Shown here piece by piece: positions 1 through 6,019 of a DNA stretch of 11,264 nt. The translations under genes and the position numbers were made by a program. Source of the stretch: an uncultured bacterium (GTDB lineage Bacteria > Patescibacteria > Microgenomatia > Levybacterales > UBA12049); contig CAMPGJ010000027.1 in NCBI GenBank assembly GCA_946885425.1, positions 1 to 11,264 of the forward strand, in the 5' to 3' direction. How positions within the stretch are numbered: position 1 is the stretch's first letter; every line of letters begins with the position of its first letter. Below the pieces are notes generated by a model. It was not told the origin of the DNA. It did no database searches and saw only the letters and a program-made list of their open reading frames with translations.

Positions 1-137
1 TTGGTTGCATATGTATCTACTATCTTTTGAAAAATAAGTGGAACAAGTAATGACAACACCTGGTTGATGATCGCCAGAAACAAGATAAGAACACACAGTT
101 TCCAATAGTTTTTAAGATAAAAGAAAAGAAATTTCAT
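1..137 (-). CDS. ABC exporter, N-terminal fragment (partial)
   Basis: The minus strand is open from an ATG at 137-135 to the left edge, giving 45 residues plus a partial codon; the rest lies outside the window. The peptide starts MKFLFFYLKNYWK, runs into a hydrophobic segment (about residues 14-35) and ends PLIFQKIVDTYAT. A short basic start, a first membrane helix and a PLxxQxIVD turn are what the first transmembrane segment of MsbA-type exporters (fused permease and ATPase) looks like. No ATPase motif is visible because of the truncation. An in-frame stop at 149-147 fixes this ATG as the first possible one. It lies 55 nt downstream of the VanY gene on the same strand, so it may be the third gene of that operon. 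The family call rests on a short stretch only. Confidence 0.6.
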   Translation of the reverse strand, partial: MKFLFFYLKNYWKLCVLILFLAIINQVLSLLVPLIFQKIVDTYAT

Positions 138-192
138 GAAAGTATATTAAGCAGCATGCAAAAGAGAATTGCAGGACTTAAGAAGACAGGTA

Positions 193-1086
193 TTAATCAA
201 AAATATCTACTAAGTAGGTATCAATTTCTCTCTGATCCATATCATAAAAATTCATTTTTTTACGACGGAGTGTACGAGCGAGATCTGTTCCTACATAGCG
301 CCAGTGCCACGGCTCATATTGATAGTATGCATTATTCTGTGGATATGAAAGGACAAAGCCATATCGATGAGCGTTTTCAGATAACCATGTATATGCTGTT
401 GTTTTTTCAAATCCGGTAAATGTTGTTCCAACTGACGGAGTTGTAAAGTCAACGGTAGTACCAAGTTGGTGTTCAGAGTATCCCTGATCCGCAGAGAACT
501 GATTAGCGCCCGTACCGTATACTACTTTATAACCTGATTTCAATGATTCCTGCGTTCCAAATGATCGATATGCAGAAATAACACGAAGAGGTATATTATC
601 TTGCTGCGCATCTTCAAGTAGATCTTCTAGCTGTGGCCATACCTCTGCATGTATCTGCAAATCCTTTCCTGCAGGAAAAACAAACTCACGATCTATATCA
701 ACTATCCGTGGCGGCACATAGTGCTCATTAAGGAAATATACCTTTGAATATTTCTGCAAGAGTTCTCGATCGATTTTACTAAGTTTATCAAGTGTTCCTA
801 CAGTGTCGGCAATATCATCAATCTGATCCTCAAAAGATCTGTTCTTCTTTTTCTCCGCACGGAGATCATCTTCAAGTTCCTCATTCTCGTCCTCCATATG
901 GGCAAGTGTTCCTTCAAGTTCGATGATTCTGCTTTGAAATTCCCCCGTCCTTTTTTCAAATTCTTGTTGTTGATTCAAAAACTCTGCTCGAAGCGATTCG
1001 TACGCAAACGCGCCATATCCAATACCGAGGATCAAGATCCCTGTAAGTACAAGCAAAACATTTTTAAGCTGAAAATTATTATTCAC
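193..1086 (-). CDS. Membrane-anchored VanY-type D-alanyl-D-alanine carboxypeptidase
   Basis: A 297-residue protein expected to trim the terminal D-Ala from peptidoglycan stem peptides outside the membrane. One N-terminal membrane helix (about 9-28) is followed by a charged, heptad-rich stretch (about 30-100) that should form a coiled coil and hold the enzyme away from the membrane. The catalytic domain shows the VanY/peptidase M15 pattern: SAYRS at 171-175, SEHQLGTTVD at 204-213 (zinc ligands His206 and Asp213) and EPWHW at 258-262 (catalytic Glu258, zinc ligand His261). All key residues are present. It starts 6 nt after the end of the DUF202-like remnant, which suggests co-transcription. No good Shine-Dalgarno site precedes the ATG. 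The long coiled coil is its least typical part. Confidence 0.9.
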   Translation of the reverse strand: MNNNFQLKNVLLVLTGILILGIGYGAFAYESLRAEFLNQQQEFEKRTGEFQSRIIELEGTLAHMEDENEELEDDLRAEKKKNRSFEDQIDDIADTVGTLDKLSKIDRELLQKYSKVYFLNEHYVPPRIVDIDREFVFPAGKDLQIHAEVWPQLEDLLEDAQQDNIPLRVISAYRSFGTQESLKSGYKVVYGTGANQFSADQGYSEHQLGTTVDFTTPSVGTTFTGFEKTTAYTWLSENAHRYGFVLSYPQNNAYYQYEPWHWRYVGTDLARTLRRKKMNFYDMDQREIDTYLVDIFD

Positions 1087-1091
1087 AATAG

Positions 1092-1322
1092 CTATAGATC
1101 TTCACGTTTGATGCGAGGCTGCTCAGTTATATCCCTATATACACCAAGTACAAGAATAATAAGCCCAATCACATGCCAAAACAATAGGGTACCCCACCCA
1201 CTTGCAATAACCACTCTGCTTTCAAAAAAACAGTGCAGCGGCCAAAACAATTACTGCCACAGAGGTGCGTACATAGCAAAAAGTGTTCTTTCATTGGAGA
1301 GATACACTTCAGGCTTTTTCAT
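1092..1322 (-). pseudogene. DUF202-like membrane protein gene with two compensating frameshifts
   Basis: Translation from ATG 1322-1320 gives MKKPEVYLSNERTLF and then stops at 1253-1251. Moving one frame after about 1276 gives YVRTSVAVIVLAAALFF, and returning to the first frame after the T run at 1230-1224 gives ESRVVIASGWGTLLFW, a second hydrophobic helix ending LGVYRD, and a stop at 1094-1092. The joined product (about 76 residues, two or three membrane segments) matches DUF202/YidH-type proteins, whose hallmarks are NERTFLAW.RT near the start and a GVYR-like end. Both shifts map to T runs on the coding strand (5 T at 1282-1278, 7 T at 1230-1224) and cancel exactly. Sequencing or assembly indels, recent decay or slippage are all possible. 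It ends 6 nt before the VanY start, so it would be first in that operon. Confidence 0.65.
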
Positions 1323-1353
1323 TTTATATGTGTCTTTATCAATCGTATGAGCT

Positions 1354-1383
1354 ATTATACACGGCCTGGTTCTTTGATTACAA
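1354..1383 (-). promoter_or_regulatory. Putative promoter of the DUF202-VanY-ABC operon
   Basis: On the minus strand TTGTAA (1383-1378) and a perfect TATAAT (1359-1354) are separated by 18 nt. Transcription would begin near 1347, about 25 nt before the ATG at 1322. It diverges from truB. Confidence 0.45.
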
Positions 1384-1388
1384 AATTT

Positions 1389-1419
1389 TTAACATTATTT
1401 CTCAGACATGGAGTATACT
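1389..1419 (+). promoter_or_regulatory. Putative truB promoter
   Basis: TTAACA at 1389-1394 and TATACT at 1414-1419 are 19 nt apart, a slightly long spacer. Transcription would start near 1426, downstream of the ATG at 1408 but upstream of the in-frame ATG at 1438, which favours the later start for TruB. The surrounding sequence GAGTATACTGTATATG closely resembles the region before the HD hydrolase gene. Confidence 0.35.
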
Positions 1420-1437
1420 GTATATGCTAAAAAGCTT

Positions 1438-2208
1438 ATGCATGAAGATGACATTATTGTAGCCATTTGGAAAAACAAAAGAGAAACACCATTAGAAGCA
1501 CTCCATAGGCTTCGTAGGGAAAGATCAGAGTTTAAAGAAAGTACCCTGTCATATGCAGGACGTCTTGATCCACTTGCACAAGGCGTGTTGCCGGTACTTG
1601 TTGGGAATCAGGCGAACAAAAATCGCGATCATTATTTGCGCACAGATAAAGTATATGAACTCAGTGTTCTCTTTGGTATCGGGACAGATAGCCATGATCT
1701 CCTCGGAGTTCCAGCAGCCTTTTCTCATGAAATAAATATAGATAAGTCCACTGCAGAATCAGCCTGTCTGTCTTTTACAGGAACATATACACAAAAATAC
1801 CCAGGCTACTCTTCAAAAACAATCGCCGGGAAACCGATGCATACTTTAATGAGAGAAAGTAAGTTGTCACAGAAAGAAATACCATCTCAAGAAGTAACAA
1901 TTTACAGTGTTACAATCAATGGTTGGGAGCAAATCTCAGCAAGATTAATTTTGCAGGAAGTAAACAAATTTTCAGAGATAACCGGAGATTTTAGACAAAA
2001 AGAGATCATAGAGAGATGGCATGAGATTTTTAAAAATTTTCCTGAAGCACTCTTCCCTGTCCTTTCTATAACGGTTGCTTGCAGCAGCGGAACATATATG
2101 AGAAAACTCGCATATGATATAGGCCAGATTCTCAAGGTTCCTGCTCTTGCATATTCAATAACTCGCATACAAGCGGGAAATTTCACAAAAAGTGACTGCA
2201 TACTGTAA
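1438..2208 (+). CDS. truB: tRNA pseudouridine(55) synthase TruB, CPR-type divergent form
   Basis: Converts U55 of tRNA to pseudouridine in the T loop. The core motif YAGRLDPLAQGVLPVLVG carries the catalytic Asp (residue 44 counted from ATG 1438). TDSHDLLG follows, and near the C terminus SSGTYMRKLAYDIGQ and TRIQAGNF match the other conserved TruB blocks. The usual first motif DKPxGxTS is replaced by KNKRETPLEAL, a form familiar from Patescibacteria TruB. There is an in-frame ATG at 1408 (10 residues longer), but the best -10 hexamer (1414-1419) lies after it and the conserved part begins after 1438, so I place the start at 1438 (256 residues). No Shine-Dalgarno site is visible at either start. 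No C-terminal PUA domain follows the last motif, so this is a minimal version. Confidence 0.85.
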   Translation: MHEDDIIVAIWKNKRETPLEALHRLRRERSEFKESTLSYAGRLDPLAQGVLPVLVGNQANKNRDHYLRTDKVYELSVLFGIGTDSHDLLGVPAAFSHEINIDKSTAESACLSFTGTYTQKYPGYSSKTIAGKPMHTLMRESKLSQKEIPSQEVTIYSVTINGWEQISARLILQEVNKFSEITGDFRQKEIIERWHEIFKNFPEALFPVLSITVACSSGTYMRKLAYDIGQILKVPALAYSITRIQAGNFTKSDCIL

Positions 2209-2254
2209 CAAAATGGTGTAAAAGAGACATATACTAGTACTTGCAGGTAAAACA

Positions 2255-2260
2255 TACACT
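2255..2260 (+). promoter_or_regulatory. -10-like hexamer placed for a leaderless GH18 transcript
   Basis: TACACT lies exactly 6 nt before the ATG at 2267, so transcription would begin at about the first base of the start codon. No convincing -35 box is seen at the right distance and no Shine-Dalgarno site is present. Confidence 0.3.
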
Positions 2261-2266
2261 ATCTCT

Positions 2267-3454
2267 ATGAAAACAAAAACGCTTTCTATATTCATATTTT
2301 CTTTTCTTTTTTTTGCAGCCCAGACACAAGTCTTTGCAGCAGATCTTGAGTTGACTGGCTGGATCCCCTATTGGCGGGTAAGCGGTGGCACCCGTGACGC
2401 AAGAAATCACATAGAGGAACTCAGTGAAATCCATCCTTTTGGCTACTCTGTAACTCAAGACGGTGAACTTAAAGATCTTGCAAAACTCAAAAAGAGTTCT
2501 TGGAGAAAATTATTCCGTGAAGCTGATAAAGAAGACGTGCGTATCATTCCGACAGTAATGTGGTCCAGTGGCCCCCAGATTCATAAAATATTAAGCAATC
2601 CTGTGTCACGTGAAGACCACATCGATGAAATAGTGTCAGTGGTAAAAAAGGGTAAATTCGATGGGATTGATATTGACTACGAAGGAAAACTCGCTGAAAC
2701 AAAAGACTATTTCTCTCTTTTCCTTAAAGAGTTAAAAGCAGAACTAGGCAATAAGATGCTGACCTGTGCGGTTGAAGCACGAACACCACCATCTTCACTC
2801 TATCGAACTATTCCTACAAATCTCCAATACGCTAATGACTATGCTGCTATTGGTAGATACTGCGATCGTGTACAGATTATGACCTATGACCAGGGAAGAG
2901 CTGATATAAAACTTAACGATCTTAAAGCCGGGGCACCATATGTGCCTGTCGCTGATGTAGACTGGGTACGCAAGGTTGTTGAATTAACTGTTCAATTAGT
3001 ACCAGGAAATAAGATTGTTCTTGGTGTTGCAACATACGGAAGAGAATATGAAGTCACCGTAGCGCCAAATTGGTACAAAAGTTATAGAACCATTCGCTCA
3101 CTCAACCCCGATGATGCGCTTGATCTGGCAGATGAATATGATGTAACTCCAAGCAGGAATCGTGCCGGTGAAATGAGTTTCACCTATTTGCCGGAATCAT
3201 CAAAACTCAAGTTTCCTAAATCACTCACCATTCCGACAGATACTCCAAAAGGCAATACTATTGCCGCTAAAGCACTTGCCTATGCGAACCAAACAGGACA
3301 AACAGTTACATTCAACATAGTATGGTGGAGCGATGCAAAAGCAATAGAAGACAAGGTAGATCTTGCAAAAGAATTTGGGCTCCGTGGTATCGCAATATTC
3401 AAAATAGATGGAGAAGAAGATCGCGATATATGGGACATATTTGAGAATGAATAG
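2267..3454 (+). CDS. Secreted glycoside hydrolase family 18 protein
   Basis: A 395-residue protein beginning with a signal peptide (basic MKTK, hydrophobic 6-18, likely cut after VFA at 22-24). The mature part is one GH18 TIM barrel: first strand LTGWIPYW (29-36), the hallmark DGIDIDYE at 132-139 with acid/base Glu139, QIMTYDQG (203-210), GVATYGRE (253-260), NIVWWSD (350-356) and the last strand RGIAIFKIDG (373-382). The DxDxE catalytic set is complete, so it should be an active beta-N-acetylhexosamine hydrolase using a substrate-assisted mechanism. The overall form resembles YaaH/SleL-type peptidoglycan N-acetylglucosaminidases more than large chitinases, but no LysM repeats are present. Role by inference: cleavage of peptidoglycan or chitin-like polymers at the cell surface. 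It meets the DUF2103-like gene tail to tail with 8 nt between stops. Confidence 0.85.
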   Translation: MKTKTLSIFIFSFLFFAAQTQVFAADLELTGWIPYWRVSGGTRDARNHIEELSEIHPFGYSVTQDGELKDLAKLKKSSWRKLFREADKEDVRIIPTVMWSSGPQIHKILSNPVSREDHIDEIVSVVKKGKFDGIDIDYEGKLAETKDYFSLFLKELKAELGNKMLTCAVEARTPPSSLYRTIPTNLQYANDYAAIGRYCDRVQIMTYDQGRADIKLNDLKAGAPYVPVADVDWVRKVVELTVQLVPGNKIVLGVATYGREYEVTVAPNWYKSYRTIRSLNPDDALDLADEYDVTPSRNRAGEMSFTYLPESSKLKFPKSLTIPTDTPKGNTIAAKALAYANQTGQTVTFNIVWWSDAKAIEDKVDLAKEFGLRGIAIFKIDGEEDRDIWDIFENE

Positions 3455-3462
3455 TCAGTGGT

Positions 3463-3825
3463 TTATTTCCCTTTTCCAAATGAGACTTGTATCGTACTCC
3501 CCTCACATGCTTTTATGATAGCTTTTTTCACACTCTCAGGATCAGTAGTATAAATATGAATTTCCTGATGACTGGCATTGTCACGCACTGAAAGAAGAAG
3601 CCTGCCCGCATACCGGGTAATCTTTACCCTTCTTTTGCCTTGTACAGAAGGAAGACCTGCTTTTATAAAACCAGGAGATATTTTTGTTACTGCCTGACAC
3701 CTGTTCGCGGCTTCAGAAAGAATCGAAGCAAGCGGGATTAACGTGGTATGATTTCCACTATATTTTCCGCCAGATCGTGAGGTCCTGGTTGCCATAGTGC
3801 TATTGTCACACACTCTCGCGATCAA
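3463..3825 (-). CDS. Small DUF2103-like protein
   Basis: From TTG 3825-3823 the product is 120 residues; from the internal ATG 3795-3793 it is 110. The TTG overlaps the stop of the upstream metallopeptidase gene as TTGA, which supports translational coupling. The ATG gives the more conserved-looking N terminus (MATRTSRSGGKYSG). Visible blocks are SGNHTTLIPLASIL, KISPGFIKAGL, GKRRVKITRYAGRLLLSVRD and an end rich in beta strand (HIYTTDPESVKKAI). These resemble DUF2103, described as a predicted metal-binding family known mainly from archaea; I matched it from memory only. No membrane segment and no catalytic signature are seen. The basic GKRRVKI patch could bind nucleic acid, but that is speculation. 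It is co-transcribed with the peptidase. Confidence 0.6.
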   Translation of the reverse strand: MIARVCDNSTMATRTSRSGGKYSGNHTTLIPLASILSEAANRCQAVTKISPGFIKAGLPSVQGKRRVKITRYAGRLLLSVRDNASHQEIHIYTTDPESVKKAIIKACEGSTIQVSFGKGK

Positions 3826-4682
3826 TTAAATGTATCGCACTGCACAACTGATCCTGAATTGTATCCTTTGTTAAACCACGTAACCCGGTCCTCTGAGGAA
3901 CCATGTGTCCACTGCTCTGGATTTATACTGCCAGTTGTTGTTTCTTGAATATGATCATCACCGACAGAACGAGCCGCATCAATTGCTTCGTGTATCTCTC
4001 CCTGGCCAAATACTCCCAGGTCTTTTATTGAATGTGCCCACAACCCAGCGAAACAGTCCGCCTGAAGTTCAAGTTTAATTGACATCTCATTTGACCTTCC
4101 TGCACGCCCCATAATGCCAAGTTCGTTTTGTGCATGATGCGCTACCTCATGACTAATCACATACGCCTGCGCTACATCACCTCCCTGTGCACCCGGCTTT
4201 TGTGTCAGTTCCTCAAAAAAAGTTTCATCCAGGTAGATTGTTTCATCTAAAGGGCAATAATGTGGGCCTGAGAGAGCGTGTGCGCCTCCACACGCAGACT
4301 CTGTGCTTCCTCTAAATAAGACAAGGAGTGGAGGCTCATACGTACGATTACTTTGAGCAAATATATCTGACCACATATCGTTGTTTGAACCAAGCACTGT
4401 TGATGTAAAGACTTCATACTCATCAGTTCCTTCAAAATCAGTACTTTCATAATCTTGTACCGGATGTACCTGAGTCGTATTAAGCTGAGTTAGTACATCA
4501 GAGAGGTCGCCTCCACCTAAATAGTTTAATAAAAGTACTACAGCTAGTCCGGTAAGGCTCAGGCCTCCTCCGATCTTAGCGGTAGGGCCAAATGCCCGGC
4601 GGTCCTGAACCTTACCCCGGCTCGATAATATATCCCAATTTGCCATATTATTATAGACAACGGATATCGCTTCTTCTTTCAT
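3822..4682 (-). CDS. Membrane-anchored neutral zinc metallopeptidase (YpfJ/Zn_peptidase type)
   Basis: A 286-residue protein of the YpfJ/KPN_02809 neutral zinc metallopeptidase family. The N terminus has the family signature of a short soluble stretch ending VQDRRA (25-30), then one membrane segment (about 38-56). The catalytic part has HEVAHHAQ with the HExxH zinc site at 178-182 and the downstream helix LELQADCFAGLWA (204-216), whose Glu205 is the likely third ligand. Cys131 and Cys143 lie in the usual SACGGA...HYCP region and may form a disulphide. The active domain is probably extracytoplasmic; its substrate is unknown in the family. A TATAAT at 4702-4697 fits the ATG at 4682. The internal ATG at 4646-4644 (MANWDILSSRG) resembles the usual family N terminus and is a real alternative, with another TATAAT at 4655-4650. 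Confidence 0.88.
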   Translation of the reverse strand: MKEEAISVVYNNMANWDILSSRGKVQDRRAFGPTAKIGGGLSLTGLAVVLLLNYLGGGDLSDVLTQLNTTQVHPVQDYESTDFEGTDEYEVFTSTVLGSNNDMWSDIFAQSNRTYEPPLLVLFRGSTESACGGAHALSGPHYCPLDETIYLDETFFEELTQKPGAQGGDVAQAYVISHEVAHHAQNELGIMGRAGRSNEMSIKLELQADCFAGLWAHSIKDLGVFGQGEIHEAIDAARSVGDDHIQETTTGSINPEQWTHGSSEDRVTWFNKGYNSGSVVQCDTFN

Positions 4683-4696
4683 TTCTTTTGAAAATA

Positions 4697-4711
4697 ATTA
4701 TAGAGTATAGT
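4697..4711. promoter_or_regulatory. Back-to-back -10 elements of a divergent promoter
   Basis: The plus strand has TATAGT at 4706-4711, exactly 6 nt before the HD hydrolase ATG at 4718. The minus strand has TATAAT at 4702-4697, about 14 nt before the metallopeptidase ATG at 4682. The two hexamers are only 3 nt apart, so polymerase binding in one direction should exclude the other. No clear -35 boxes are seen. Confidence 0.4.
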
Positions 4712-4717
4712 GTATAT

Positions 4718-5374
4718 ATGGAAGAGACACGGCAATCATTTCAGGAACGTCTCGTACAACTATCACAGAAAGACAGAATGCTTATTGATCTTGCATACGA
4801 TATTGCCAAAGAAAGTCACCGAACGCAGCTACGAGATACAGGAGAGAGATATTTTGAACATCTCCGGGCTGTTACGCTGATCCTTATTGATGAATGCAAA
4901 TTACATGAAACAGATCTGATTATTTCTTCTTTGCTTCATGATACTGTTGAGGATTCTGGAATATTTGGAAATGCAACTCAGCCATATTCTCTCTGGAAAG
5001 AAGTAGTCTCATTCCGTATAGAGCGAATATTCAACGCCAACGTTGCATCTATTGTGATAGCTCTCACCAAACCAAAGATTGACGGGAAAGAGATTAAAAC
5101 AAGAGATGAGGCGGTCGCTTTGTACATCGAAAATCTAAAAAAAGCAGATGCTGCGGTCATTCTCCTTAAAATGTGTGACAGGCTGCACAATTTGCGCTCA
5201 CTGCCCGGTACAGCTCCTGAAAAGCACCGGAGAATACTTACAGACACAGAAACAAAATATTATCCCCTTTTCGAAAAAGCATTGTTATTACCTGACTACC
5301 AAAATGAAAGAAGGAAGTTATTTGAAGAAATTAAAATTACTGTTACAAAGTTAAAACAACACTATGATCAATAA
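4718..5374 (+). CDS. Stand-alone HD-domain hydrolase, RelA/SpoT (Mesh1) type
   Basis: A 218-residue single-domain protein. It carries the metal-dependent HD set of Rel/SpoT hydrolases: His48 in YFEHLR, His74-Asp75 with Glu78-Asp79 in LLHDTVED, and Asp144 in CDRLHNLRSL. The HDTVED string is characteristic of (p)ppGpp 3'-pyrophosphohydrolases, so the likely reaction is removal of pyrophosphate from ppGpp. No synthetase, TGS or ACT domain follows, so it is a small alarmone hydrolase like Mesh1 and should not be called a GTP pyrophosphokinase. The reading frame is open upstream to 4592, but that part antisenses the metallopeptidase gene; the ATG at 4718 sits 6 nt after TATAGT. Its last codons overlap the DinB-fold gene, which implies coupling. 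Other HD nucleotide substrates remain possible. Confidence 0.8.
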   Translation: MEETRQSFQERLVQLSQKDRMLIDLAYDIAKESHRTQLRDTGERYFEHLRAVTLILIDECKLHETDLIISSLLHDTVEDSGIFGNATQPYSLWKEVVSFRIERIFNANVASIVIALTKPKIDGKEIKTRDEAVALYIENLKKADAAVILLKMCDRLHNLRSLPGTAPEKHRRILTDTETKYYPLFEKALLLPDYQNERRKLFEEIKITVTKLKQHYDQ

Positions 5375-5846
5375 ACAAGATTTGCTATCGCTATTACAAA
5401 AGGAATTTACTACTACTATTAAGGTCATGCATGCTTTTCCCGGAGAGAAACTCGATTTTACTCCTCATGAGCGTTCTAGTACGGCAAAGCTACTGATGTC
5501 TACCTTTATCTTTGAAATGTACCTGCTTTCTTCATATGTGCTTGGAGAGCAGATTGATAATTCAAAATTTAAAACGTATGATCCTCAAGATTTAAAAACA
5601 CTTATCAGCGATTTTGAAAAAGAAACAACTGCAGTGATCAAAGGTATTGAAAGTTTATCTGATGCTGATCTTCTCAAATCAATAGAATTTGGAGGACGCA
5701 CCTTTGTTGCAAATCAATTCGTGCTTATGATGCTCCACGACCAGATTCATCATCGCGGGCAGCTTTCTGTATATGTCCGAATGGCAGGAGGAAAAGTCCC
5801 TTCGATCTATGGACCTTCTGCTGATGATACATCAACAAATCTATAA
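5364..5846 (+). CDS. DinB-family four-helix protein
   Basis: A 160-residue helical protein whose ATG lies inside the last codons of the HD hydrolase gene (11-nt overlap), so translation is probably coupled. The C-terminal half has the DinB/YfiT signature HDQIHHRGQLSVYVRMAG (125-142) followed by PSIYGPS. Family members are four-helix bundles that usually bind a divalent metal through three histidines and include thiol-dependent transferases; the role of this one is unknown. His125 and His129 are in place. The first histidine, expected in the helix-2 motif LLxHxxxxE, is replaced: the helix reads KLLMSTFIFEMYLL (42-55), with no His. Metal binding may therefore be changed or lost. Pairing with an alarmone-type hydrolase may reflect a stress response, but this is inference. 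Confidence 0.8.
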   Translation: MINKQDLLSLLQKEFTTTIKVMHAFPGEKLDFTPHERSSTAKLLMSTFIFEMYLLSSYVLGEQIDNSKFKTYDPQDLKTLISDFEKETTAVIKGIESLSDADLLKSIEFGGRTFVANQFVLMMLHDQIHHRGQLSVYVRMAGGKVPSIYGPSADDTSTNL

Positions 5847-5861
5847 ATATTAAAACAAAAA

Positions 5862-5903
5862 CCCTCAAAGGAGTACCGACGCACTTGGTTTTCTCCTTGA
5901 GGG
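5862..5903. terminator. Stable hairpin, terminator-like when read on the minus strand
   Basis: CCCTCAA-a-GGAG (5862-5873) pairs with CTCCTTGAGGG (5893-5903): 11 base pairs with one bulged A and a 19-nt loop. On the minus strand the stem is followed by TTTTTGTTTTAA, a proper intrinsic-terminator tail. On the plus strand it is followed by AAAAGG, so it is a poor terminator for the HD-DinB operon that it follows. The direction therefore mismatches the known genes. Confidence 0.5.
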
Positions 5904-5909
5904 AAAAGG

Positions 5910-5993
5910 ATGTCCGGGACACACGCCCAGACGAAACTGACAGCACCCTATCAAAAAACTTCTGTTTTAACAAGAGTGGGTCCATTGACATAG
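5910..5993 (+). CDS. Possible 27-residue leader ORF
   Basis: ATG at 5910 opens a 27-codon frame (MSGTHAQTKLTAPYQKTS...) ending in TAG at 5991-5993. It is preceded at 6-nt spacing by GAGGG, the best Shine-Dalgarno-like match noticed in the window, and that GAGGG is the 3' arm of the hairpin at 5862-5903. The frame ends inside the promoter of the next gene, so a leader-peptide role for that gene is unlikely. The peptide has no recognised features. Weak call: it could be chance. Confidence 0.2.
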   Translation: MSGTHAQTKLTAPYQKTSVLTRVGPLT

Positions 5994-6013
5994 TCTCAGG
6001 TGCTATCAATACT
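5985..6013 (+). promoter_or_regulatory. Promoter of the nucleotidyltransferase gene, leaderless layout
   Basis: A perfect TTGACA (5985-5990), a 17-nt spacer and AATACT (6008-6013). Six nt further on lies GTG at 6020, so the first transcribed base should be the first base of the start codon. This is the best promoter in the window and decides the start of the gene. Confidence 0.6.
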
Positions 6014-6019
6014 AGATTA

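Noticed and set aside
898..1430. Overlapping plus-strand open frames of 150 and 65 codons opposite the VanY and DUF202-like genes
   Set aside because: They are antisense to genes with clear motifs, are rich in Ser, Arg and Cys in no pattern, and show no domain.
4592..4717. N-terminal extension of the HD hydrolase into the metallopeptidase gene
   Set aside because: It is antisense to a conserved N terminus, and the -10 element at 4706-4711 lies directly before ATG 4718.
5904..5990. Possible T-box or other riboswitch before the nucleotidyltransferase gene (GAGTGGGTCC)
   Set aside because: The T-box core AGGGTGGNACCGCG is not matched, and the promoter lies downstream of this stretch, so it would not be in the leader.
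5725..6009. 94-codon minus-strand frame across the DinB end and the hairpin
   Set aside because: No protein-like pattern, it covers a terminator-like hairpin, and it overlaps a well-supported gene.
5885..6019. N-terminal extension of the nucleotidyltransferase from TTG 5885
   Set aside because: The 45 extra residues look non-coding, lie over a hairpin, and a strong promoter with TTGACA sits inside them, so GTG 6020 is preferred.
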